From Xenococcus sp. PCC 7305 (GTDB taxonomy: Bacteria > Cyanobacteriota > Cyanobacteriia > Cyanobacteriales > Xenococcaceae): a stretch of 64,000 nt of DNA. Every line of letters starts with the position of its first letter. Positions within the stretch are counted from its first letter, which is position 1. The stretch is from positions 18,759 through 82,758 of the forward strand of contig NZ_ALVZ01000222.1 in the NCBI RefSeq assembly GCF_000332055.1, in the 5' to 3' direction. Below the pieces are notes generated by a model that was not told the origin of the DNA, ran no database searches, and saw only the letters and a list, made by a program, of their open reading frames with translations. The translations under genes were made by a program, and so were the position numbers. This document shows positions 46,768-54,859 of this stretch, one piece after another.

Positions 46768-48435
46768 ATGAGAAAAAAACGTCTATTATCCTGGTCCAAC
46801 AATAACTATTCACCCTTTTTCAGACAAGTCAAAACTTTTTTTATTGCTTCTCAATTCTTCTTATCTCTCTGGTGGGATAATTTAGTGGGAAACAATTCTT
46901 CCCAGCAAAAAACTCGGCGAGCAAAATGGCTAGTCGGCAATTTATTAAATCTAGGCCCGACATTTATTAAAATCGGTCAAGCCCTCTCAACCCGTGCGGA
47001 TCTCATTCCTTTGGAATATGTGCAAGAATTTAGTCAATTACAAGATCGAGTACCGCCATTCGCCTCAGAAAAAGCGATCGCAGCTATTGAAAAAGAATTA
47101 GGTAAGCCGATTTATAGCACATTTCGTGATTTTGACCCTAAACCGATCGCCGCAGCTAGCTTAGGACAAGTACATAAAGCCAGATTGCATACGGGCGAAG
47201 ACATTGTTGTTAAGGTACAACGTCCAGGATTAGAGAAGTTATTTAATCTAGATTTTGAGATTTTGCACCGTTTAGTTAGGCTAATTAATCGCTTTTCGCG
47301 AAATCTACGAAAATATAATTTGGAGGCGATTTATCAAGAATTTTTTGAACTATTATTTCAAGAAATAGATTATATTCATGAGGGCAAAAATGCCGAACGT
47401 TTTCGGGAAAACTTCCAAAAATATCATAAAGTAATTGCACCCAAAGTATATTGGAAATATACAACTCGCAAAATTTTGAGTTTAGAATATTTACCTGGCA
47501 TTAAAATTGATGACCTATCAACTTTAGAAGCGAATAAAGTTAATCCTAAAGAAGTAATTCAATTGGGAATTACTTGCTATCTTAAACAATTATTGGAAGA
47601 TGGATTTTTCCAATCCGATCCTCATCCAGGGAATATGGCTGTTACCCCCCAAGGTGAAATTATTTTTTATGATTTTGGGACCATGGCCGAGGTCAAGGCG
47701 ATCGCGCAGGATCAGATGGTCAAAACTTTTTTTGCTGTACTCAAAAATGATGCTGATGAGGTGGTGCAAACTTTAATCTATATGGGGTTAATCGAACCTG
47801 TTTCCGATATGACTCCCATTAAAAGGATGGTGTCTTTTCTCTTAAGCGAATTTCGAGATAAACCAATAGATGTTAGAGCCTTTGAACAACTAACTGACGA
47901 AATTTATCTGATGTTCGAGCAACAGCCTTTTCGCTTGCCGCCTCAGATGACTTTTATCATCAAATCTCTGACCACTCTAGATGGTATTGCGCGGGTTCTC
48001 GATCCTCAATACAACCTGTTGGCTGCCGCCCAACCGTTTTTTAAAAATATGGCTTTTTCGCAAAAACCAACTAATATTTTGGGTGCGGTAGCCAGACAAG
48101 CTAAAGATTTAGTTCAATACAAATTTAATCAGCCTAATCCTACTGAATTATCTATTCAAAGATTGGAATCTCGATTGGAATTAGGAGAGCTGCAAGTTCG
48201 GGTGCGTTCTGTTGAGAGCGATCGCAGTTTAAAACTAATTCAACTAGGGATTAAAAGTTTAATCTTTACCTGCTTAACAGGCTTTACCCTACTGTCAGGC
48301 ACGATGTTTTTTGTGAATTCTTATCGGGTTTTGTCTTTTGTCATGTTCGGCTTATCAGGACTCTGGTTTTTACTGTTAATGCGGTCTCTTATGAGTTTAG
48401 TAGTTAAAGAAAAAATGGCTCGTATGGGTAAATAA
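46768..48435 (+). CDS. ABC1/UbiB/ADCK-family atypical kinase
   Basis: 555 residues. It has the family-specific KxGQ motif (FIKIGQALSTRADLIP), AAASLGQVHKARLHTGEDIVVKVQRP, EIDYIHEGKNAERF, and the catalytic SDPHPGNMAVT and FYDFGTM (DFG-like). Two C-terminal helices (~485-525) tether it to a membrane. In bacteria UbiB supports ubiquinone synthesis; cyanobacteria lack ubiquinone and have several paralogues, thought to act in plastoquinone/tocopherol metabolism. It begins 33 bases after the histidine kinase stop and may be co-transcribed. Confidence 0.9.
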   Translation: MRKKRLLSWSNNNYSPFFRQVKTFFIASQFFLSLWWDNLVGNNSSQQKTRRAKWLVGNLLNLGPTFIKIGQALSTRADLIPLEYVQEFSQLQDRVPPFASEKAIAAIEKELGKPIYSTFRDFDPKPIAAASLGQVHKARLHTGEDIVVKVQRPGLEKLFNLDFEILHRLVRLINRFSRNLRKYNLEAIYQEFFELLFQEIDYIHEGKNAERFRENFQKYHKVIAPKVYWKYTTRKILSLEYLPGIKIDDLSTLEANKVNPKEVIQLGITCYLKQLLEDGFFQSDPHPGNMAVTPQGEIIFYDFGTMAEVKAIAQDQMVKTFFAVLKNDADEVVQTLIYMGLIEPVSDMTPIKRMVSFLLSEFRDKPIDVRAFEQLTDEIYLMFEQQPFRLPPQMTFIIKSLTTLDGIARVLDPQYNLLAAAQPFFKNMAFSQKPTNILGAVARQAKDLVQYKFNQPNPTELSIQRLESRLELGELQVRVRSVESDRSLKLIQLGIKSLIFTCLTGFTLLSGTMFFVNSYRVLSFVMFGLSGLWFLLLMRSLMSLVVKEKMARMGK

Positions 48436-48499
48436 GCAATATTTGGTCGTTTTTGGGAAATCTAAAGAATAAAAACGATAATCTTGAGGAAATATAATT

Positions 48500-48889
48500 A
48501 TGAAACTCAAACAAGCCTGGTTTTGGAGTTCTATAACTTTTTTTCTTAGTATACTTGTTTCCCATGCCAGTGCAGCAATCCCTTGCTCTGTAGGTCAGAG
48601 AGGGGAAGTTCTTTGGAAAGGCGCATGGTATTCAGCGCAAGTCTTAGATACTAGTGGAAATAGTTGTTATATCACCTATGATGGCTATGATAGTTCCTGG
48701 AATGAATGGGTTGAACTGACTCGCTTTCGTGCAACCTTTTACATCGGTCAAGCTGTCAAAATTAAGTGGAAAGGCCAATGGTACCCTGGACGCATTTTAG
48801 ATGCTAGTAGAAATAGTTATCGAATCACCTATGATGGCTATGATAGTTCTTGGGATGAATGGGTTGAACCGGCAAGACTTCGTTACTAA
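48500..48889 (+). CDS. Secreted tandem Tudor/Agenet-like protein
   Basis: 129 residues; GAGGAAA Shine-Dalgarno before ATG 48500. A signal peptide (1-26, ending SHASAA) is followed by two repeats of ~51 residues. Each has the pattern WKG.WY...VLD.S.NSY.ITYDGYDSSWDEWVE..R, like the Agenet/Tudor-knot barrel better known from chromatin readers. A conserved tryptophan and tyrosine set suggests an aromatic cage. The 46-base segments 48671-48716 and 48824-48869 differ at only two bases, so the second repeat is a recent copy. Because of the signal it should act outside the cytoplasm; ligand unknown. Confidence 0.8.
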   Translation: MKLKQAWFWSSITFFLSILVSHASAAIPCSVGQRGEVLWKGAWYSAQVLDTSGNSCYITYDGYDSSWNEWVELTRFRATFYIGQAVKIKWKGQWYPGRILDASRNSYRITYDGYDSSWDEWVEPARLRY

Positions 48890-49070
48890 ACTATTGCAAT
48901 CCCAAAATCCCATACTTGAAGCTAAGGCTCATGACTAATTGTTTAAGTGGATCTTAAGCTTGACGTGGGTCAGCAAAATTTTTTTCTAAAATAAATAAGT
49001 AGCACAAATAAATTATAAATTTTCCAATATTTCCTTTCCTTAAAACTCTCCTCTAGGGAGGTTTTTATTT

Positions 49071-50138
49071 ATGCAGCATCCAGAACCACCAATTGTTAAT
49101 GAGCATAGTTTAGATCGCGATTGTACAACCCTATCTCGGCATGTACTCCAACAATTATCTAGTTTTAATCCAGAAGCACAAGATATTAGTGCGATTATGA
49201 ATCGCATTGCTTTGGCAGCGAAGCTAGTTTCTCGTCGTCTTAGTAAGGCGGGATTAATGGCCGGGGCGTTAGGTTTTACCGGAGAAACCAATGTCCAAGG
49301 GGAATCTGTCAAAAAGATGGATATCTATGCCAACGAGGTGTTTATCTCTGTATTTAAGCAAAGCGGCTTGGTCTGTCGCTTAGCCTCGGAAGAGATGGAA
49401 AAACCCTATTACATTCCTGAAAATTGCCCTGTAGGACGCTACACATTGCTGTACGACCCTATTGATGGCTCTTCTAATGTCGATATTAATCTCAATGTCG
49501 GTTCTATTTTCTCCTTGCGTCAACAACAAGGGGAAGATTTAGATGGAGAAGCTCAGGATTTGCTGCAATCGGGAGATCGACAAATTGCCGCAGGTTACGT
49601 TTTATATGGTCCTTCCACCGTATTGGTTTATTCGTTGGGCAAAGGAGTACATTCATTTATTCTCGATCCTAGTTTGGGAGAATTTATTTTAGCTGGCGAA
49701 AATATCAAGATTCCCCACCATGGACCGGTCTACAGTGTTAATGAAGGTAATTATTGGCAATGGAATGAATCGATACGGGAATATATCCGTTATGTTCATC
49801 GTCATGAAGGTTATACCGCTCGTTATAGCGGGGCTTTAGTGGGAGATTTTCATCGTATTTTGCTACAAGGTGGGGTTTTTCTCTATCCCGGTACAGTGCA
49901 AAAGCCTGAAGGAAAGTTGCGATTACTATACGAAAGTTCCCCCCTAGCATTTTTGACTGAACAGGCAGGAGGGAAAGCTAGTACAGGAGAGCAAAGGATA
50001 TTGGATGTGATCCCCGATAAGTTACATGCGCGAACCCCTTTAGTCATCGGCAGCACTAAAGATGTGGAATTGGTAGAGTCTTTTATTCAAGATTGGACTA
50101 GAAGACAACTAGAGACTGAATCAGTGACAGTTTCTTAG
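49071..50138 (+). CDS. fbp: Fructose-1,6-bisphosphatase class I
   Basis: 355 residues, with GGGAGG upstream of ATG 49071. It converts fructose-1,6-bisphosphate to fructose-6-phosphate for gluconeogenesis and sugar-phosphate flux. Class I features are the N-terminal [28 protein letters not shown], the metal-binding [22 protein letters not shown], and [23 protein letters not shown] near the end. It is the first gene of the cyanobacterial fbp-tal-zwf-opcA cluster. In cyanobacteria the Calvin-cycle enzyme is usually the class II GlpX; this class I gene is tied to the oxidative pentose phosphate pathway. Confidence 0.95.
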   Translation: MQHPEPPIVNEHSLDRDCTTLSRHVLQQLSSFNPEAQDISAIMNRIALAAKLVSRRLSKAGLMAGALGFTGETNVQGESVKKMDIYANEVFISVFKQSGLVCRLASEEMEKPYYIPENCPVGRYTLLYDPIDGSSNVDINLNVGSIFSLRQQQGEDLDGEAQDLLQSGDRQIAAGYVLYGPSTVLVYSLGKGVHSFILDPSLGEFILAGENIKIPHHGPVYSVNEGNYWQWNESIREYIRYVHRHEGYTARYSGALVGDFHRILLQGGVFLYPGTVQKPEGKLRLLYESSPLAFLTEQAGGKASTGEQRILDVIPDKLHARTPLVIGSTKDVELVESFIQDWTRRQLETESVTVS

Positions 50139-50190
50139 TTAATTGAAAATTGAAAATTGAAAATTAACGCTTGCGGAGCTCTACCCGAAG

Positions 50191-50301
50191 GGTCTCGACC
50201 CCGTGCCGAACCTCTCTAAATCTCTCCTGAAAGGAGAGACTATATTGTTCCCCTTCCTGTAGGAAGGGGTTAGGGGTAGGTGACGCAAGGGAAGGCGCGA
50301 G
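50191..50301 (+). repeat. ~110-bp repeat element, left copy flanking tal
   Basis: Matches the reverse complement of 51583-51692 across almost its full length: AACCTCTCTAAATCTCTCCT, GAAAGGAGAGAC, CCTTCCTGTAGGAAG, TTAGGGGTAGGTG and CGCAAGGGAA. It contains two small hairpins (CTCTCCTGAAAGGAGAG; CTTCCTGTAGGAAG). No frame. Confidence 0.8.
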
Positions 50302-50338
50302 TTTAAAAATTAAAAATTAAATTAAGGAGTAAATAATC

Positions 50339-51484
50339 GTGACAGCAACCCCTATTCAAGAAATTGAAAATACCTATGGCCAAAGTATCTGGATGGATAA
50401 TCTTAGTCGAGATATTATCTCGTCTGGAGAACTGGCTCAACTGATTGAAACTAGAGGAATTCTTGGGATTACTTCTAATCCGGCGATTTTTGAAAAGGCG
50501 ATCGCGGGAAATCAGATTTATGATGAGCAGATTACCGCTGGGATCAAAGCCGAGAAGTCAGTAGACAAGATTTACGAGGATTTGGTCTTTAAAGATATTC
50601 GTGATGCTTGCGATGTTTTCTTGCCTGTTTACGAAAAAACCAATGGCTTAGATGGCTATGTGAGCGTAGAAGTGCCACCGACGATCGCCAAAGATACCGC
50701 CAGTACTATATCCGAAGCCCAGCGTTACTACAAAGCCATAGATCGACCAAATGTGATGATCAAAATTCCTGGTACGCCCGAAGGGTTGCCGGCGGTGGAA
50801 GCGACTATTGCTGCGGGAATTAATGTTAATGTAACTTTGCTGTTTTCGGTAGAAAGTTATGTTGATACGGCGTGGGCATATATTCGCGGCTTAGAAAAGC
50901 TGGCCGACTCGGGAGGAGATGTGAGTAAAATCGCTTCGGTTGCCAGTTTCTTCCTCAGTCGCATTGACACGAATGTTGATAATCGCCTCGACGCTAAAAT
51001 TAAGTCGGGCGTCGGCTCAGATACTGGAGCTAAACTCATTGGGTTAAAAGGTAAAGTTGCGATCGCAAATGCCAAAATCGCCTATCAGAAATACAAAGAA
51101 ATCTCTGGTAGTGAAAGATGGCAAGCTTTGGCAGCTAAGGGCGCAAAGGTACAAAGGCTATTATGGGCTTCGACTGGTACCAAAAATCCTGAATATAGCG
51201 ATGTGATGTATGTGGATTATTTGGTAGGAACGGATACAGTTAATACCTTGCCTCCTAAGACTATTGAAGCCTGTGCTGATCACTGCGATCCAGCTAATCG
51301 TATTGAAAGCAATATCGATGAAGCATATCAAGTTATTGGTAGCTTGGAAGATGACGACGTTGCGATCGCGCTTGCTGAAGTGATGAGCGAATTGCTAGAA
51401 GAAGGGATTGACAAATTTATCAAGCCTTTCGAATCTCTGATGGCATCTCTTGAAGCCAAAATCAAACAACTAGCAACTGTTTAA
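50339..51484 (+). CDS. tal: Transaldolase
   Basis: 381 residues; GTG start at 50339 with AAGGAG nearby. It moves a dihydroxyacetone unit between sugar phosphates in the pentose phosphate pathway. The Schiff-base lysine lies in NVMIKIPGTPEGLPAVEATI; other motifs are GILGITSNPAIFEKAI and GINVNVTLLFSVESYVDTAWA. The length (~380) is that of the longer bacterial transaldolase type. It lies between fbp and zwf, with a ~110-bp repeat on each side in inverted orientation. C-terminal residues (ELLEEGIDKFIKPFESLMASL) are typical. Confidence 0.95.
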   Translation: MTATPIQEIENTYGQSIWMDNLSRDIISSGELAQLIETRGILGITSNPAIFEKAIAGNQIYDEQITAGIKAEKSVDKIYEDLVFKDIRDACDVFLPVYEKTNGLDGYVSVEVPPTIAKDTASTISEAQRYYKAIDRPNVMIKIPGTPEGLPAVEATIAAGINVNVTLLFSVESYVDTAWAYIRGLEKLADSGGDVSKIASVASFFLSRIDTNVDNRLDAKIKSGVGSDTGAKLIGLKGKVAIANAKIAYQKYKEISGSERWQALAAKGAKVQRLLWASTGTKNPEYSDVMYVDYLVGTDTVNTLPPKTIEACADHCDPANRIESNIDEAYQVIGSLEDDDVAIALAEVMSELLEEGIDKFIKPFESLMASLEAKIKQLATV

Positions 51485-51582
51485 GAAAAACCAAAGACTA
51501 GGACGACATGCTACAAGCTGCTAGATACTAAATGGTAACTAGTAGCTCGTAGTTACTACACAAGTATCCTCATCCCCCTCTT

Positions 51583-51692
51583 GGTCAGCGTTCCCTTGCG
51601 CCACCTACCCCTAAACACTTCCTACAGGAAGGAGGACAATATGGTCTCTCCTTTCAGGAGAGATTTAGAGAGGTTCGACGCGGGGTCTGACC
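51583..51692 (-). repeat. ~110-bp repeat element, right copy flanking tal
   Basis: Inverted copy of 50191-50301. Its ends form an inverted repeat (GGTCAG at 51583, CTGACC at 51687). Together with the left copy it encloses tal. A CATCCCT tandem array follows at once. Confidence 0.8.
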
Positions 51693-51694
51693 GC

Positions 51695-51734
51695 TCATCC
51701 CTTATTCCTCATCCCTCATCCCTCATCCCTCATC
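51695..51734. repeat. STRR (CATCCCT) tandem repeat
   Basis: About five heptamers CATCCCT/CATCCCTT/TATTCCTC run up to 10 bases before the zwf start, leaving no evident Shine-Dalgarno. Confidence 0.75.
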
Positions 51735-51744
51735 ATTTAAAAGT

Positions 51745-53274
51745 ATGCCTGCAATATTAGAAAACCCTTTAAGAGTTGGCTTACAACAGGAAAAAACTCC
51801 CGAACCTCTCATCCTGATCATCTTTGGCGCATCAGGAGATCTCACTCAAAGAAAATTAATTCCTGCAATCTATCAACTTAAAAAAGAGCGCCGCTTACCT
51901 CCAGAATTGACTGTTGTCGGTGTTGCCCGTCGTGATTGGAGTCACGAATATTTCCGCGCCCATCTCAAAGAGGGCATTGAGAAATTTAGCGATGGTATTA
52001 GTAACGAAGAATTGTGGAATTCTTTCTCTGAGGGCCTATTCTATTGTTCTGGTAACATGGATGAAGCCGCAAGTTATGAAAAATTAAAGGCATTTTTAGC
52101 CGAATTAGATGGTAGAAGGGGAACTCGTGGCAATAGAGTATTCTACCTTTCGGTTTCGCCTCGATTCTTCAAGCCAGCTCTTACTCAACTCGGTGCTGCA
52201 GGAATGCTTGCTGACCCAATTAAGCATCGTTTGGTCATCGAAAAACCCTTTGGCAAAGACTTAAGTTCGGCTAAATCTCTCAATCGCGCAGTACAGAGGG
52301 TCTGTCAGGAACAACAAGTCTATCGCATCGATCATTATTTAGGCAAAGAAACAGTTCAGAATGGTTTGGTATTCCGTTTTGGGAATGCTATATTTGAACC
52401 TCTGTGGAATCGGCAATTTGTTGATCACGTCCAAATTACTGTAGCCGAAACAGTAGGAGTGGAAGATCGAGCTGGTTACTATGAAACTTCTGGTGCCTTG
52501 CGAGACATGCTGCAAAATCATTTGATGCAGCTTTTTGCCATTACCGCAATGGAAGCACCGAATGCCCTGGATGCTGATAGTATTCGCAGTGAAAAAACCA
52601 AGGTATTACAGGCGACTCATATTGCCGATGTGAATAATCTCGAAAAATCTGCCATCAGAGGTCAATATTCGGCAGGATGGATGAAAGGCAAACCGGTAAA
52701 AGGATATCGAGAAGAAGAAGGCGTTGCTCCCGAATCCACTACGCCAACATTTGTCGCGATGAAACTAATGGTGGACAACTGGCGGTGGAAAGGGGTCCCT
52801 TTCTATCTTCGCACTGGGAAGCGCATGCCCAAAAAGGTTTCAGAAATTTCAATACATTTCAAGGAAGTTCCTCTGTTAATTTTTAAATCCGCAGCCCAAC
52901 AGACAAATCCCAATATTTTGACAATGCGGATACAACCTAATGAAGGTATTTCTTTAAACTTTGAGGCCAAAATGCCTGGCCCCGATTTGCGCACACGCAC
53001 AGTAAATATGGACTTTAGCTATGGTTCCTCTTTTGGCATGGCAACCTCGGATGCTTACCATCGTTTGTTATTAGACTGCATGTTGGGAGATCAAACCTTA
53101 TTTACCCGTGCGGATGAAGTAGAAGAGGCTTGGCGGATTGTGACTCCTGTGATTAATGCTTGGGAATCACCTAGCAATCCTAGTTTAATTCCTGAATACG
53201 AAGCTGGTACTTGGCAACCGACAGAAGCGGAATTTCTATTAGAACGAGAAGGAAGACGCTGGCGAAGACTTTAA
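51745..53274 (+). CDS. zwf: Glucose-6-phosphate 1-dehydrogenase
   Basis: 509 residues. It oxidises glucose-6-phosphate with NADP, the entry step of the oxidative pentose phosphate pathway, which feeds dark metabolism. Seen are the NADP fold [20 protein letters not shown], the substrate-binding [16 protein letters not shown] and the active-site signature [13 protein letters not shown], then [18 protein letters not shown]. Cysteines such as in [11 protein letters not shown] may take part in redox control, as known for cyanobacterial enzymes. opcA, its activator, follows. Confidence 0.97.
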   Translation: MPAILENPLRVGLQQEKTPEPLILIIFGASGDLTQRKLIPAIYQLKKERRLPPELTVVGVARRDWSHEYFRAHLKEGIEKFSDGISNEELWNSFSEGLFYCSGNMDEAASYEKLKAFLAELDGRRGTRGNRVFYLSVSPRFFKPALTQLGAAGMLADPIKHRLVIEKPFGKDLSSAKSLNRAVQRVCQEQQVYRIDHYLGKETVQNGLVFRFGNAIFEPLWNRQFVDHVQITVAETVGVEDRAGYYETSGALRDMLQNHLMQLFAITAMEAPNALDADSIRSEKTKVLQATHIADVNNLEKSAIRGQYSAGWMKGKPVKGYREEEGVAPESTTPTFVAMKLMVDNWRWKGVPFYLRTGKRMPKKVSEISIHFKEVPLLIFKSAAQQTNPNILTMRIQPNEGISLNFEAKMPGPDLRTRTVNMDFSYGSSFGMATSDAYHRLLLDCMLGDQTLFTRADEVEEAWRIVTPVINAWESPSNPSLIPEYEAGTWQPTEAEFLLEREGRRWRRL

Positions 53275-53399
53275 TCAGTAGGCAATCAAGAGTTAGCAGT
53301 GAACATTTAGCAGCGAGCATTAATTCTATGATAAGCAACAGATTAGTATATGAAAAAGCTTACAAATTTGTCATCAGAACGTTGATGCTCATAAAAAAT

Positions 53400-53446
53400 T
53401 GATAACTGAAATAACTGATAACTAATAACTAAAAACTTATAACTGA
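53400..53446. repeat. STRR (ATAACTG/ATAACTA) tandem repeat
   Basis: Tandem units TGATAAC/ATAACTA between zwf and opcA; related to the CAGTTAT array at the right end of the window. Confidence 0.7.
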
Positions 53447-53451
53447 AGATT

Positions 53452-54807
53452 ATGGTTAGTACAAAATCATCTCCAATAGTATCCTTGCAAGCTCCCAAAG
53501 ATGTCTCCATCGAAGAGATTGAAGCAGAATTGAGATTACTATGGACATCGGTAGAAGAAGCATCCGCTTCTCGTGCCGCAACGTTTACCTTAGTAGTATA
53601 CGAACCCGATGGGACACAGCAATTACTAGCAGCCTTGGGATTCTATACTGGCCCTATTGATGGGATTGCCGGGCCGAGAAATGAATCGGCAATTACTGCG
53701 GCTCAGAAAGCTTACAAGATGGAAGTCACAGGCAAATCTAGTCCTGAACTGCTAGCTAGATTGCAAACAGAATATGCAAAAGCCAAAGCTGAAGATCAGC
53801 TAACAGCGGAAAATCAAACTTCCTCAATGCAATATTCTCCTGACTCTCAAGGCGCGATCGCCGACGCGATCGCATCGGCCAATCCCTGTCGAATCATTGC
53901 ACTGGTTCCCAGCTTGGGTCAGGATGAAGGGGTTAAAGCCCAAGTATCTGCATATTGTCCTGTTAATAAAAAAAGTAAAGATACCCTAATCTGTTGCGAA
54001 TATATCACCCTAAGTGGTACCTCAGAAGCTTTAGAAAGAATTGGCGGAATTATTAACGAATTAACCATTGTTGATTTACCCACATTCCTCTGGTGGAAAG
54101 CAACTCCTAGAGGAGACCATCCTCTTTTTAAGCGTCTCACAAGTTATTGTGATAGCACAATTCTAGACTCTAGTAGTTTTAATGATCCCGAATCGGATTT
54201 GGATTGCGTCGGCCAAATTATTCAACAAGATGTCCCCATAGCGGATCTTAACTGGCGAAGATTAGCTCCCTGGCAGGAATTATCTGCCGAAGCTTTTGAT
54301 CCTCCTGAAAGACGATCTGAAATTTACGAAGTGGATAAAGTGACTATCGACTACCAGAAGGGAAATCAAACCCAAGCATTAATGTTTCTTGGTTGGCTAG
54401 CTTCTCGCCTCAACTGGAATCCTGTTTCCTATGATCAAGAAGGAGGAGACTATGATATTCGCCGAGTTAAATTTATCAGCGATCGCGATCAGCAGGAGAT
54501 TGAAGCGGAATTAGCAGCTATTCCTACCGCTGATAATCAGGAAGTACCAGGAGACTTGATTAGTTTGCGCCTATCCTCGACTAATCTTGATGCGGATTGC
54601 TGTACTGTGTTATGTTCTAGCACTACTGGATGCATGCGAATGGAAGCTGGTGGTGGTGCCCAATCTTGTTATATTCAGCAAGTTGCACCTCTATTTGACC
54701 AAAAAACAGAAGACCTTTTGGGACAACAATTACAGCGTTGGGGAAGAGAGGTTTTGTATGAAGAAAGTATGGCAGTGACCAGGAAGATCTTAGATTTAAG
54801 TCAATAA
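53452..54807 (+). CDS. opcA: Glucose-6-phosphate dehydrogenase assembly protein OpcA
   Basis: 451 residues. OpcA activates and helps assemble G6PDH (Zwf) in cyanobacteria and mediates its redox control. Typical are VVYEPDGTQQLLAALGFYTG, PCRIIALVPSLGQDEGVKAQ, LPTFLWWKATPRGDHPLFKRL and AGGGAQSCYIQQVAPLFDQ. Residues 56-105 resemble a PG_binding_1 domain (LLAALGFYTGPIDGIAGPRN), which is usually found in peptidoglycan-binding proteins; here it lies inside a cytoplasmic protein and is part of the cyanobacterial OpcA family. Cysteines (PCR, CCEYI, DADCCTVLC) could serve redox sensing. Confidence 0.95.
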   Translation: MVSTKSSPIVSLQAPKDVSIEEIEAELRLLWTSVEEASASRAATFTLVVYEPDGTQQLLAALGFYTGPIDGIAGPRNESAITAAQKAYKMEVTGKSSPELLARLQTEYAKAKAEDQLTAENQTSSMQYSPDSQGAIADAIASANPCRIIALVPSLGQDEGVKAQVSAYCPVNKKSKDTLICCEYITLSGTSEALERIGGIINELTIVDLPTFLWWKATPRGDHPLFKRLTSYCDSTILDSSSFNDPESDLDCVGQIIQQDVPIADLNWRRLAPWQELSAEAFDPPERRSEIYEVDKVTIDYQKGNQTQALMFLGWLASRLNWNPVSYDQEGGDYDIRRVKFISDRDQQEIEAELAAIPTADNQEVPGDLISLRLSSTNLDADCCTVLCSSTTGCMRMEAGGGAQSCYIQQVAPLFDQKTEDLLGQQLQRWGREVLYEESMAVTRKILDLSQ

Positions 54808-54859
54808 GAAAAGTTATCAGAACCTTGGGGCGCAAAACCATAAAATTCTCTTCCTCTTG

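Noticed and set aside
49040..49070. Terminator just before fbp
   Set aside because: The CTCCTCTAGGGAG stem is only four to five pairs and the GGGAGG within it is better read as the fbp Shine-Dalgarno.
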